64,000 bases of DNA from Saprospiraceae bacterium (GTDB lineage Bacteria; Bacteroidota; Bacteroidia; Chitinophagales; Saprospiraceae): positions 310,001 to 374,000 of the forward strand of contig JADJJU010000006.1 of the NCBI GenBank assembly GCA_016706365.1, written 5' to 3'. The notes under the pieces are model-generated. The model worked only from the letters and a program-made list of their open reading frames with translations. It was not told where the DNA came from and made no database searches. The position numbers and the translations under genes were made by a program. Positions 37,400-46,670 of the stretch are shown here, piece after piece (positions within the stretch are counted from its first letter, which is position 1; the number at the start of each line of letters is the position of its first letter).

Positions 37400-37517
37400 A
37401 CGACTTTAAAACCCTCGCTGCGTGTAAACTGTATCAAAGTAATGAAAAATTAGACTAATGATAACACTTACATTAAGCCATTTGTAGCATCAAAAAGTTA
37501 AAACTTTAGACAAATTA

Positions 37518-37543
37518 AAAAGGAGGACCGCGAAGCCCTCCTA
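37518..37543 (-). terminator. Terminator downstream of tRNA-His
   Basis: On the minus strand AGGAGGG and CCTCCT arms around a CTTCGCGGT loop are followed by TTTTT. It lies just 3' of the tRNA and gives a short single-tRNA transcript. Confidence 0.85.
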
Positions 37544-37548
37544 TCTTG

Positions 37549-37623
37549 GGTGATCAATGGGGTTCGAACCCACGACCTTCGGAATCACAATCCGATGCTC
37601 TAACCAGCTGAGCTATGACCACC
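37549..37623 (-). tRNA. tRNA-His (anticodon GTG)
   Basis: The minus-strand sequence folds as a complete cloverleaf. The acceptor GTGGTCA pairs with TGATCAC, the D-arm is GCTC-GAGC, the anticodon stem-loop CGGATTGTGATTCCG has GTG at 34-36, and the T-loop is TTCGAAC. A genomic G at -1 (37623) faces C73, the hallmark of bacterial tRNA-His. No complete CCA tail is encoded. Confidence 0.97.
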
Positions 37624-37720
37624 ATTTCAGAGTGCAAATGTAAATATTCTGGATATACTTGTTTCTATTTTTTCCTCTTTTTTATGAATGGAATAACTCA
37701 TCATTCACAACTGACTGTTT

Positions 37721-37923
37721 GTAGTAGATAAGACGCCAAATTTGGCATCTCTACATGGCAACCTTGAATCTGATTTTGTGTAGGGGATGACGAATCTGGT
37801 AAAGCACAGGACAAATATTTGTTTGCCCCTACATTTCAAATTTGAACCTGATTTTATGTATAATGAACCACTTTTAATTGGCTGTTTGTGTAGAGAAAAG
37901 ACATCATGTATGGCGTCTCTACA
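37721..37923. repeat. Three palindromic GTAGAGAC / GTAGGGG elements
   Basis: Three inverted repeats sit in a row. 37724-37755 is GTAGATAAGACGCCAAA facing TTTGGCATCTCTAC; 37779-37833 is TGTAGGGG facing CCCCTACA over a longer spacer; 37889-37923 is TGTAGAGAAAAGAC facing GGCGTCTCTACA. Similar palindromes are known as dispersed repeats in Bacteroidota and cyanobacteria. A fourth, partial copy is at 18917-18940. Confidence 0.75.
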
Positions 37924-38010
37924 TGCAACTATAATCAAATTATGTGTTCAGAGGTGGGGTTTAACGGTCTGTATACACATCACAGATCACACATCACGCA
38001 TCACTAGGCT

Positions 38011-38038
38011 GTTCAACTTTCAACTTTCAATTTTCAAT
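38011..38038. repeat. TTTCAAC heptamer repeat, third site
   Basis: About four units of TTTCAAC/TTTTCAA abut and slightly overlap the stop of the lipoprotein gene at 38027. Same family as 10203-10254. Confidence 0.65.
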
Positions 38039-38824
38039 TGTAAACTGCATTCTTGCTGGATTCAAAGGAACATTATAAGGTTCTCCACCTCCTGTAAGAA
38101 TCATCTCACAATAGTGTATTCCCGGTTTTAATCCTGTAATTAGATAAGGTCTGTTCTCTAATTGCTTGAATGATTTTCCATCAATCTTGACATCAACTTT
38201 GTAAGATTCATCTCCATAAGTGTTGATCAGCATATAATCCAAATAAACCGGTTCGCCAGGTTTATAAGTTCTTCTTGGATGATTGTACAACATTAAAACG
38301 GGTGCATCTGCAGATTTGGTCAGTTCATTATTTTCTAACCGAAACATAGCGGCGACATTAGGTGAAGATTTAACACTAACCTGATTTTGATCTACCGGGT
38401 AGAGACAATAAATATGATTCCCGTCCTTCAGTTTTATCGGAATAGTGTCTTTAAAAATGGAAACTGGCTCGAAATTATCCAAATTGATATTAAATGAGTA
38501 ACCCGGATTAGCGGCCAGCCATTCACTTACGCCATTAAATATTAATTGATTGTCTTCGTATTTATTGAAGCTTATTTTAATCGGCTCATTGCCATTTGAA
38601 AAATCAGCAGCTTCTAATTCTATTTCCTGACCTTCCGGATATTTAACTTCAGCTTCATTAATCATCCTCTCAGGATATATAACCTTATTTTCGCTTGCAG
38701 GGGATGTCGGGATAGTATTTACGACATCTGAACTCGTATCTGCTTTATCATTTTTACAGGAAGCAGCACAAAGTAATATCGTTAAAGGCAGGATCCAGAC
38801 CGGAAAGTTCTTAAACATTTTCAT
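38027..38824 (-). CDS. Lipoprotein of unknown function
   Basis: About 265 residues with signal MKMFKNFPVWILPLTILLCAASC (lipobox AASC, read in part) followed by an acidic Ser/Thr linker. The mature part is beta-rich: EIELEAADFSNGNEPIKIS, YSFNINLDNFEPVSIF, AAMFRLENNELTKSADAPVL, and an Ig-like C-terminal end (GLKPGIHYCEMILTGGGEP). No family recognised. It is the last of a five-gene minus-strand series from ccmE, after a 42-bp gap. Start at ATG 38824; the frame upstream to 38860 would place extra residues before the signal. The stop lies in a heptamer repeat. Confidence 0.65.
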   Translation of the reverse strand: MKMFKNFPVWILPLTILLCAASCKNDKADTSSDVVNTIPTSPASENKVIYPERMINEAEVKYPEGQEIELEAADFSNGNEPIKISFNKYEDNQLIFNGVSEWLAANPGYSFNINLDNFEPVSIFKDTIPIKLKDGNHIYCLYPVDQNQVSVKSSPNVAAMFRLENNELTKSADAPVLMLYNHPRRTYKPGEPVYLDYMLINTYGDESYKVDVKIDGKSFKQLENRPYLITGLKPGIHYCEMILTGGGEPYNVPLNPARMQFTIEN

Positions 38825-38866
38825 GTCAAAAATTTTATATTTGAAATTAAAGAGGTACAAAGTTAT

Positions 38867-39145
38867 TTAAATGATTGTATCAAATTCATCAGATTCTGAT
38901 TTGATTCTGCTTTGGTAAATGGCTGACATTTGTGTATGCATAGCGACAAAGCGGGCCTCAATCAGTTCCAGAAATGTAGTATTGACCATATTCCGGATGT
39001 CTTCCTCATTATTTAATCCTTCTGCCGGCCGGATCTTGAAAGTTTGCTCATACATCGCATTCTCAAACTTCAGGCTAAAACGATTTTCATAATGGAAAAT
39101 GGTAATCTTTAAAGTCGGGTGGGGGATATAGCCAAGAATTCTCAT
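38867..39145 (-). CDS. Small conserved protein, unknown function
   Basis: A 92-residue soluble protein starting MRILGYIPHPTLKITIFHYE, with FSLKFENAMYEQTFKIRPAE and a helical C-terminal half (NMVNTTFLELIEARFVAMH). It shares an ATGA overlap with the DUF2520 gene before it, so it is translated together with it. I recognise no named family, though small proteins of this kind are common in Bacteroidota. A function is not proposed. Confidence 0.65.
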   Translation of the reverse strand: MRILGYIPHPTLKITIFHYENRFSLKFENAMYEQTFKIRPAEGLNNEEDIRNMVNTTFLELIEARFVAMHTQMSAIYQSRIKSESDEFDTII

Positions 39146-39969
39146 GGATCTTTACGAAGATATTTGGTAATTAAGGCGGAAACTGTTTGATATACCTCCT
39201 TGTATTCTGAAGGAAACTGATTCAACAATCCAAGATGTCTTTCAATGGTTTGCAAATCACCCCTCATCGCCGGGCCTGTCTGAGCATTCAATGGATCTGA
39301 AAGTCTTATTTTTTCCACTGTTTCGTCCAACAAAGGCATCAACAGGTAAAAGTCCAGTTTTTTTTGTTTCAGTATATCAAGGGCAATGGCACTCATGGCA
39401 TTGACAAAATTATTAATGAAAACTGCTGCAAGATGTATAATCGCTCTGTCTTCCTCTTTTATTTCAACAGCCTTCATTGTTATAGTTGAAGCTAAAGCAT
39501 GTAATACAGCTGTATCAGATTCATGCATACTGCTGACAAATACAGGAATTTCACTCCAATCCAGAAGTCGGAATTCACTAAATGTTTGCAAAGGATAAAA
39601 GACTCCCACTCTAGGATGCAAAGGTTGCAACTGAATTGTATCACAACCTCCGGAGGTATGAGCTATCAAACTTTCCGGAAATCCCTGATGGAGCAAATGA
39701 ACGACCTCAGATATATTATCATCGTTGACGGCGACTATCCATACATCGACTTTTGGAAGGCTGAGTTCGGATTTCTGCGGATGATAAATGGCAGCATTCA
39801 CAAGTGTTGCCAATTGTTCAGCCCGATTCAAAGTACGACTATACACAGCTGACACTGCCACACCAGCTTGGGTCAGGGCTAGTGCGAGAGATGTACCAAC
39901 TTTACCACATCCTGCGATGCCTACCTGAAGTCCGAAAACTCCGGCACGCTGTTCAGTAATGGGGCTCAT
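39142..39969 (-). CDS. Rossmann-fold and DUF2520 domain protein
   Basis: A 275-residue cytosolic dehydrogenase-like protein. The N-terminus has a nucleotide-binding motif, VGIAGCGKVGTSLALALTQAG (read in part; GxGxxG), and AVYSRTLNRAEQLA. A middle VDVWIVAVNDDNISEV and IAHTSGGCDTIQL (a sulphate or cofactor loop) follow, then the helical DUF2520 domain (about 140-275) with HLAAVFINNFVNAMSAIA. The family resembles ketopantoate- and prephenate-type reductases, but no substrate is known. ATGA overlaps join it to ccmF upstream and to the 92-residue gene downstream. Confidence 0.82.
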   Translation of the reverse strand: MSPITEQRAGVFGLQVGIAGCGKVGTSLALALTQAGVAVSAVYSRTLNRAEQLATLVNAAIYHPQKSELSLPKVDVWIVAVNDDNISEVVHLLHQGFPESLIAHTSGGCDTIQLQPLHPRVGVFYPLQTFSEFRLLDWSEIPVFVSSMHESDTAVLHALASTITMKAVEIKEEDRAIIHLAAVFINNFVNAMSAIALDILKQKKLDFYLLMPLLDETVEKIRLSDPLNAQTGPAMRGDLQTIERHLGLLNQFPSEYKEVYQTVSALITKYLRKDP

Positions 39970-42797
39970 TTCTTGATTCTAATATACATTCCCACAAACA
40001 TACCTAACATCATCATCAGAGAGCCAAGCCAGAATAAATTTATTCCTGGAAATAATATTGCCTGCAATACAATGAAATCGGATCTGGCTGAATTTTCTGC
40101 TACCTCAAAAAAGAGTTTTGCTTCCTCGATTGGTTGGGATGTAAAAGATAATTTCATTTCCTCCTTATCAGGATCCAAGTGATAAAACCTGCATAATAAG
40201 CCTAATTCAGGAATTGGGTCATTCACAGTGAAAATATTATTGCCTCTAATGACATATAATGGATTGGAAATACCTGATTTTCCTGTTTCTGTGTCTGTGA
40301 TTTTTAGACGTGCATGAATGACTATATCTTTGGGTTCCGGAGCATAATTGGGATGATTTTTTTCCTGATCTACCGAAAGCAGTTCCACTTTATATTTTTC
40401 AACTGTACCTGATCCATTTACAGGCAGAGTGATTTGGTATGCTTTTGTTGTGGCACTCTGATTGATGATGTGCTGAAGGCTTTCTTCTTTCATCCGGATT
40501 TTCAATCCAAGCTCATTCACCTGATAGGGGAAATTATACACGACACCCTCCCTGATAACAATGAAAGGAAATGCCTGCCAGGAACTATCTTTTGTTGCAT
40601 TTGAGAATTTCAGGGTCATTCCCATAACCAAATCTCCTTCCTGGGATTCGTAATCTGGATGGGCTGTTTTGAAATCTATATTTTCAACAATTGCAAAATT
40701 GTTTTTTGTAAATATAGTATCCCCTACAAAACCTGTATAAGGCTCCCATGAAAGTGTATCCTCTTTTTCCCGGGCAAATTCTATATTGATTTCCTCGGGA
40801 GGAAGCGCATCAATATGAGTAAATATATCCCTCGTTATATAATGACGGGTGGCAGGATTACTGGCAGCTATTTTTGTGAAGGATTTATCGTATAGCACGT
40901 TAGGGTTCAAGTTAAACTCCTCTATAACATTTCCAAGACTATCCTTCTTTTTGAAATTGACCTCATATTCTCTGTTCACACCATCAAGACTATCTTTTGT
41001 ATAAGTAACCTCATAGCCTGACATGAACATCGGGACTCCTTTCAGCAACGTTATATTTTTACCTAAATCTTCTTCTGATTGGCCATCCAGAAGTCCCCTC
41101 TGAGCAAAAGGATTGGTTGAGATAAATTGCTTGCCTAATCCGGAAGCTATTATACCCAGAACCATCAAGCCAAATCCAATATGTGAAATGGTGGAGCCAG
41201 CTAGCTTCAAATTTCGGCGGGCAAAAGTAAAGAAGTAAGTTCCCTGACTTACTATAGCGAAGAACCCTGAAAACAACAATACATGATACTGCCATGCTTT
41301 GACATTCATGGCTTCGTATGTGATCAAATGTAATACTCCGGATATAACCAGAGAAATAGCCGCAAATTGAAGTACTTTCTTCACGGAATCCTTACCCAGT
41401 GGCCTTTTGTATCGCATCAAAATGGCTATTACTGAGATAAAAGCAATGAATATGGCAATCCAAAGTTGGTATTTGTTGTAATGTGAAATGACATCTAAGG
41501 GAGATGTCCGGTGCATGTGGGTATAATCCTTGTCTGTCAGATATCCCCAAAGGTCAAATAACTTATTGTAAACAGGAATCGAGGTGGTGAATGTAATCAG
41601 TACTGCTGAAAATAATAAAACCAGTGAACCTATAAACATCCAGAATTCTCTGCTCCAGGTTTGCTCTTCCTCAGGTGGAGAAGGCATTTTCTTCCAGTTT
41701 TTAACAATATAGTATAGTCCCCATATAGTGAATGACAAAACCAATATGATCAATTGATTTTCCAGGCCCATTTCTGTGAAAGCATGTGCAGATGTATCTC
41801 CCAGTACACCACTTCTCGTCAGAAATGTAGAATACAGGATCATAACAAAAGCTCCCCAATAAAATAAAGCTGTGCTCTTAACTGAATAGCCGGTACTTCT
41901 GCTTATCAGATTTGTATGAATACCGGCAACAATGAGAATCCAGGGAACAAGTGACATGTTCTCTACCGGATCCCAGGCCCAATAACCTCCAAAAGACAAA
42001 GCCTCATAAGCCCAGGCAGCTCCCATCAGGATTCCTATTCCGAGAATAGCCCCACAGAAAAGTGCCCATGGCAACACCGGCTTAAGCCATTCTGACTGCT
42101 TGCCGGTCATCGTGCCTGCCATCATATATAAAAATGGAACTGTTACAGAAGCGAATCCAAGGAAAAGAGTAGGAGGGTGAATGGTCATCCAATAATTCTG
42201 GAGTAATGGATTCAAACCATTTCCTTCAATATTGCTCAAATAGTCTACAGAAGCAAAGATCGGTGCGTCCATTTCATTTCTAAGAAGTGTGAATGGGCTT
42301 GAACCAAGCTTGAATACTGTCTCTCCATCCATAAAATAAATCCCCAGAATCATGGTAGTCAATATCAGTTGGACCACACAAAGCACACCCATAACTTGTG
42401 CCTCAAACTTTCTTTCTTTCCAGAGGAGTATGAGTCCCAAAACTATATGCCAGAACATCCAAAGTAAAAAAGATCCTTCCTGGCCTTCCCAGAATGCCGA
42501 GAAGATGTACTTCATGTCAAGATCTTCTGAAACGTGTTGCCAGACGTAGTACTCTGAAGCATTGTTCAGCATGAGGTGAAATATCAACCCAATTACTACA
42601 AAAATTGAAACTGAATGAATCAAAAAAGCATATCTCCCTATTCTCAACCATCTGGCATCCTGATGCTCAACAGATTTTCTGTTCCACAGATAGGCAATAG
42701 CACCCAGCAAGGAAGATACAAATGAAAGAACTACAAAAAAGTGACCGATTTGGCCATAAAATAATTCCTCACCAATGTAAACGGTTGGCTGCATCAT
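39966..42797 (-). CDS. ccmF: Cytochrome c haem-lyase subunit CcmF (CcmF/CcsA family)
   Basis: Integral membrane protein that attaches haem to apocytochrome c in the periplasm, with haem supplied by CcmE. The 943-residue protein has about fourteen membrane segments. The haem-handling WWD-type motif GGYWAWDPVENMSLVPWI lies at about residues 268-285, and HPPTLFLGFASVTVPF and GDTSAHAFTEMGL are typical. A large periplasmic domain (about 600-890) precedes a final helix. It follows ccmE by 27 bp and overlaps the DUF2520 gene by four bases. It is longer than the E. coli form (about 650 residues) because of the C-terminal periplasmic part. Confidence 0.93.
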   Translation of the reverse strand: MMQPTVYIGEELFYGQIGHFFVVLSFVSSLLGAIAYLWNRKSVEHQDARWLRIGRYAFLIHSVSIFVVIGLIFHLMLNNASEYYVWQHVSEDLDMKYIFSAFWEGQEGSFLLWMFWHIVLGLILLWKERKFEAQVMGVLCVVQLILTTMILGIYFMDGETVFKLGSSPFTLLRNEMDAPIFASVDYLSNIEGNGLNPLLQNYWMTIHPPTLFLGFASVTVPFLYMMAGTMTGKQSEWLKPVLPWALFCGAILGIGILMGAAWAYEALSFGGYWAWDPVENMSLVPWILIVAGIHTNLISRSTGYSVKSTALFYWGAFVMILYSTFLTRSGVLGDTSAHAFTEMGLENQLIILVLSFTIWGLYYIVKNWKKMPSPPEEEQTWSREFWMFIGSLVLLFSAVLITFTTSIPVYNKLFDLWGYLTDKDYTHMHRTSPLDVISHYNKYQLWIAIFIAFISVIAILMRYKRPLGKDSVKKVLQFAAISLVISGVLHLITYEAMNVKAWQYHVLLFSGFFAIVSQGTYFFTFARRNLKLAGSTISHIGFGLMVLGIIASGLGKQFISTNPFAQRGLLDGQSEEDLGKNITLLKGVPMFMSGYEVTYTKDSLDGVNREYEVNFKKKDSLGNVIEEFNLNPNVLYDKSFTKIAASNPATRHYITRDIFTHIDALPPEEINIEFAREKEDTLSWEPYTGFVGDTIFTKNNFAIVENIDFKTAHPDYESQEGDLVMGMTLKFSNATKDSSWQAFPFIVIREGVVYNFPYQVNELGLKIRMKEESLQHIINQSATTKAYQITLPVNGSGTVEKYKVELLSVDQEKNHPNYAPEPKDIVIHARLKITDTETGKSGISNPLYVIRGNNIFTVNDPIPELGLLCRFYHLDPDKEEMKLSFTSQPIEEAKLFFEVAENSARSDFIVLQAILFPGINLFWLGSLMMMLGMFVGMYIRIKK

Positions 42798-42824
42798 GAA
42801 GACTTTATAGGTATGCTGATAAAA

Positions 42825-43238
42825 TTAAAGAGAAGCAGACTGCTCAGATTTGATGTAAATTTCTTCATCCTTATATTTCGAAGGGCATTTCATCAACATG
42901 TCACTTGCCAGAAATTCCTCTCCTTTCATTTGACCTGTTAATACAATCTGTTCAGATAGCTCAAAATCCTGTGGCTTCTTTGCAAGCATGACCACTTTAT
43001 TTTCCATTCCATCTGCATCCCGCATATAGAAACTGAAGTAATTAGGGTCCTCGACAGGATTATAGAATATCTCTTTGTCTTTGGAGAGCTGTCCCACAAT
43101 TTTAACGCTTATTTCAGTATTTGCAGCCTCTTTAAAAGTGGAATAGGTGCTCATATCTCTGGAAGCATTGACAAGAAGACCAATCCCGGCAAGCAACAGG
43201 ATTCCTGCAACGATATAAACTTTCTTTATTTTGCCCAT
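42825..43238 (-). CDS. ccmE: Haem chaperone CcmE, CxxxY type
   Basis: A 137-residue periplasmic haem carrier with an N-terminal anchor (KKVYIVAGILLLAGIGLLV). An OB-fold domain follows: ISVKIVGQLSKDKEIFYN, FSFYMRDADGMENKVVM and EQIVLTGQMKGEEFLASD. In typical CcmE haem binds covalently to His in an HxxxY motif; here the site reads MKCPSKYKDE, so Cys 118 and Tyr 122 form a CxxxY variant as in some sulphate-reducing bacteria and archaea. It is the first gene before ccmF. Confidence 0.87.
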   Translation of the reverse strand: MGKIKKVYIVAGILLLAGIGLLVNASRDMSTYSTFKEAANTEISVKIVGQLSKDKEIFYNPVEDPNYFSFYMRDADGMENKVVMLAKKPQDFELSEQIVLTGQMKGEEFLASDMLMKCPSKYKDEEIYIKSEQSASL

Positions 43239-43502
43239 TATATATGTGGTTTATATGTATGCAATAACAGGCAAATATCTTTCAATGTTGTGATTGCCAA
43301 TACTGCATTCTATTTAACGGCGCAAAGGTACGTTAATTAAGCTGCTTCAATTGTCCTTAAATAGTAAATTTTTAATATCAGAGCAAATTGTAATATGCGA
43401 TATTTTGCAGGGGATTTATTTCTGTATATCTGGATTAATCTTCTCCTGTAAATTATATTGAAGAAATTTTCCACTAAAAAAAATTGTATTTCCGAATGTT
43501 TT
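43239..43502. promoter_or_regulatory. Region upstream of ccmE
   Basis: AT-rich and gene-free; I see no exact promoter consensus. Frames here are short and overlap the adjoining dispersed element. Confidence 0.3.
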
Positions 43503-43796
43503 GCAGTTGTGTCTATTTTCATTCTTCTTTTACTTTTGCCTTGATGCAAAAGTAACAAAAGATCAAGGCTGTTTAAAAATTCCTTGTTTTCTACGCTGCC
43601 CTACACATTGCGCATGCAAAGCCGCTCGCTTAGAATGTATTGAACAAGAACTAAAATTAAGTATTCTGAAATCATTCTGGAGAAGGTTGAACCTTATTCA
43701 TGTGCTCGACTTCTGTGCCTGCTTGCTTGTCGTCAAATTCAGCTATACAACTGTGTTTCGTACAGCTTGAAAACTACGGAATTTTTAAAAGGCCGG
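43503..43796 (+). repeat. Dispersed Bacteroidota intergenic element, copy 2
   Basis: Second copy of the element at 26600-26892, same orientation. CTTTTGCCTTGATGCAAAAG is at 43533-43552. The shared blocks TCCTTGTTTTCTACGCTGC, GCGCATGCAAAGCCGCTCGC, GCTCGACTTCTGTGCCTGC and TTTTTAAAAGGCCGG are nearly identical, while the middle (about 43635-43690) differs. This conserved-block pattern suggests selection on structure rather than a recent copy. From 43797 to 44156 I see no gene or strong motif. Confidence 0.85.
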
Positions 43797-44156
43797 TTTA
43801 AACAGCCTAACAGCCGTTGTAAATCAGGATATTTCTTCAAAAATCTAGTAGCCCTTAGAATCATATATCCAATATTGAGTTTCAAACATGTTTCCGTGGA
43901 CAAGTACAAAGCAGCATGGTGTTACAATTATCACTCATGCGAACACAGAATTTGTTCAAGAATATTTTTAGTTCGTTAATCCAATATCAGATACCTCTCT
44001 TTTCACGTTAATAGCATTATCTGATAAAAAGATACAAATTAATTTTTTTATTCATATGTAATACCATATTTTTGAACCTTAATAGTTATTGAAAAAATAA
44101 TCAGGAGAGAATAATTAAGATTTCAAACCCGATTAATTCAGATCATTAAAGTAAAA

Positions 44157-44891
44157 ATGTACATCATGGAAGATAAGCAATTGATAATTTCATTGGAATC
44201 TTGTGATATATTTCAGGGTAAGCTACTGGTTTTGAATCAGGTAAATCTGCAGATACAGGCTGGGGAGTTTGTTTATTTAATTGGAAAAACGGGATCAGGC
44301 AAATCCAGCTTATTGAAAACCATATATGGGGCGCTACCATTATCCCATGGTAAAGGAGAAGTGGCAGGTGTAGACCTATGCAAATTAAAACCATCCAAAA
44401 GATATAAACTGAGAAGAAGGCTTGGGATGGTATTTCAGGATTTTCTTTTATTAAATGATCGCTCGATAAAGGATAATCTGATCTTTTCTTTGAAGGCTAT
44501 GGGCTGGAAAAAGAAATCAGAAATGCAAGACAGGGTAGAGGAGGTCCTCGGTCTTGTGGGGCTTAAATATATCAGTCATAAATTTCCATTTGAAATGTCA
44601 GGGGGTGAACAACAAAGAATTGCTATTGCAAGAGCTCTGCTCAATAAACCGGCTCTTCTAATCGCTGATGAACCAACCGGAAACCTCGATCCTGATACAT
44701 CTGATGATATCATTCAGCTTATTCTTCGGATAGCGAAAGAAGAAAACACTACCATATTATTTGCTACCCATGATTATCGCCTTATAGATAAATACCCTGG
44801 CAGAGTAATTAAATGTGAACACCATACACTAAGCGACGGAGTAATTAAATCCAGGTCAAGTTCAGAAACACTGATCTATTCTGGCGTCTAG
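44157..44891 (+). CDS. ABC transporter ATPase, FtsE-like
   Basis: A 244-residue ATP-binding subunit. Walker A is LIGKTGSGKSSLL (residues about 41-53), the Q-loop MVFQDFLLL, the signature MSGGEQQRIAIARALL, Walker B LLIADEPTGNLD and the H-loop FATHDYRL. The LND/FQDFLLL and GNLDP features match FtsE, which with FtsX controls cell-wall hydrolases at division; no ftsX is next to it here. Start at ATG 44157, or ATG 44166 three codons later. The gene symbol is left empty because related LolD-type ATPases share most motifs. Confidence 0.85.
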   Translation: MYIMEDKQLIISLESCDIFQGKLLVLNQVNLQIQAGEFVYLIGKTGSGKSSLLKTIYGALPLSHGKGEVAGVDLCKLKPSKRYKLRRRLGMVFQDFLLLNDRSIKDNLIFSLKAMGWKKKSEMQDRVEEVLGLVGLKYISHKFPFEMSGGEQQRIAIARALLNKPALLIADEPTGNLDPDTSDDIIQLILRIAKEENTTILFATHDYRLIDKYPGRVIKCEHHTLSDGVIKSRSSSETLIYSGV

Positions 44892-45092
44892 GGGAAAAAT
44901 CTGTTAAATTTTCAAAAAAAATCATTCATAAGCTGCATTTTATTTCAGCTTGGCATCTTTATTGTTCTATTGTTGTATAGTTTTGTAGTAACGAGGGAAA
45001 TGTTGATATTAAGTATTGATTGCGGGTAGAAATACTAAGCAGTCTACTTGTATTTTTCGTATCTTGTAATGCAGCTTTATACAACCTTAACG

Positions 45093-46670
45093 ATGAAGGA
45101 TAATATTTCAATTAATCCCTGGGAGCTTTTAAGTGGTATGCCCGCCGGAGTCTTAGTAATGGACAGGCATTTTCATGCAGAGTATATCAACCCTGTTATT
45201 TCCAGATACTTTACTTTGTACGATTTAAACACCCTTCTAGAACAATGCAGAAGGGGAGAAGCTGTTCCTCTTTACTACGCAGAACAGCCAGATAAAATGA
45301 TCAGATTCAGCGACTTAAGTATCGTTAAAGCTTTCAACTCCGGCTTCAAGACAAAATCTGAATTATTACTTTTTTACTTTGATGAAAAGAAATATTTCAT
45401 CGATATGGTTACAAACCCCATAATAGATGAATATGGTAAAGTAACTGCATCTGTTACAATCATTAATAATCATACTGACAGATTTAATAAAAATATCCTG
45501 CTCAGACAATCTGTGGCTGATGCAGAATACAAATCTCAAATCAAGGATAAGTATCTGGCCAATATCAGTCACGAGATTCGCACCCCAATGACTTCAATAT
45601 TGGGTTATATTTCCCTGATGCAACAAACAGAACTGACTGATGAACAATATCTTTATTCCAATGCAGTGAAATCTGCAGGAACAAACATGCTTAATATCAT
45701 CAACGATCTTCTGGATGTTTCCAAGATAGAACAGGGTCGGCTTCAATTGAATATTAAAAAATTCGCTGTAAGGGATTTATGCAATTCAGTATTGATCATG
45801 ATGAGGCAATTGATTGAAGAGAAAGACATCCATCTTGATTTCAAAATTGACGAAGCTATTCCAGAGTATCTGGAAGGAGATCCGGTTCGGATTACTCAGA
45901 TAATTGTGAATCTCCTGTCCAATGCCATTAAATTTACAGAAGAAGGCAGTGTTTCTCTTGCTTTAACATTGATAGATACTTCCGATAATGATCACCATCT
46001 AATTCAGATTGCTGTTAAAGACACCGGAATTGGCATTGAGCCTGAGAAAATCAATGTAATATTTGATCGCTTTACTCAGGCAACCGAAGATATCAGCAGG
46101 ACTTATGGTGGGGCAGGGTTAGGTTTGAGTATTGTAAAGAATATCGTAGATTTGGCCAATGGTCAGATAGTTGTCAAATCTACTCCGGGAGTTGGGTCTG
46201 AATTCCAGGTAACAATGATGTTTAAGGAAGTAGAAATGGAAGAACTGCACCAGAAAAAATCAAAGGTAAAACTGATGAGTTCGTTGAAAGTAAATATATT
46301 AGTTGCAGAGGATAATCCATTGAATCAGAAGCTAGTAAAGACAATATTGGATAGATTAGGTGTAAATACGACTATTGCTGGTGATGGGCAGAAAGCTTAT
46401 GACATTCTGTCGGAAGGGCACAAATTCGATCTTATTTTAATGGATATTCAAATGCCCAAAATGGATGGATATACTGTTACAGAAAAAATAAGAAAAGAAT
46501 TGAACCTTCAGGTTCCGATAGTTGCTATGACAGCTCATGCACTGGAAGGGGAGAAGGACAGATGTCTGAAATCCGGGATGTCAGGATTTCTGGCTAAGCC
46601 ATTTAAGTATGAAGAACTTGTAGAGACAATTAATATATTTTGTTCACCAGCAATGAGCCCTAATAATTAA
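45093..46670 (+). CDS. Hybrid sensor histidine kinase (PAS-HisKA-HATPase-REC)
   Basis: A cytosolic hybrid kinase of about 525 residues without membrane helices. The N-terminal PAS domain starts LLSGMPAGVLVMDRHFHAEY. The HisKA dimerisation domain has ANISHEIRTPMTSILGY (phosphorylated His about residue 160). The ATPase domain has VNLLSNAIKFTEEG, KDTGIGIEPEKINVIFDRF and GGAGLGLSIVKNIV. The C-terminal receiver has VAEDNPLNQK and LILMDIQMPKMDG (phosphorylated Asp about 451), with the Lys in FLAKPF. Start at ATG 45093; ATG 45069 and TTG 45048 are alternatives. Its stop shares a base with the HPt gene start (TAATG). Confidence 0.9.
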   Translation: MKDNISINPWELLSGMPAGVLVMDRHFHAEYINPVISRYFTLYDLNTLLEQCRRGEAVPLYYAEQPDKMIRFSDLSIVKAFNSGFKTKSELLLFYFDEKKYFIDMVTNPIIDEYGKVTASVTIINNHTDRFNKNILLRQSVADAEYKSQIKDKYLANISHEIRTPMTSILGYISLMQQTELTDEQYLYSNAVKSAGTNMLNIINDLLDVSKIEQGRLQLNIKKFAVRDLCNSVLIMMRQLIEEKDIHLDFKIDEAIPEYLEGDPVRITQIIVNLLSNAIKFTEEGSVSLALTLIDTSDNDHHLIQIAVKDTGIGIEPEKINVIFDRFTQATEDISRTYGGAGLGLSIVKNIVDLANGQIVVKSTPGVGSEFQVTMMFKEVEMEELHQKKSKVKLMSSLKVNILVAEDNPLNQKLVKTILDRLGVNTTIAGDGQKAYDILSEGHKFDLILMDIQMPKMDGYTVTEKIRKELNLQVPIVAMTAHALEGEKDRCLKSGMSGFLAKPFKYEELVETINIFCSPAMSPNN

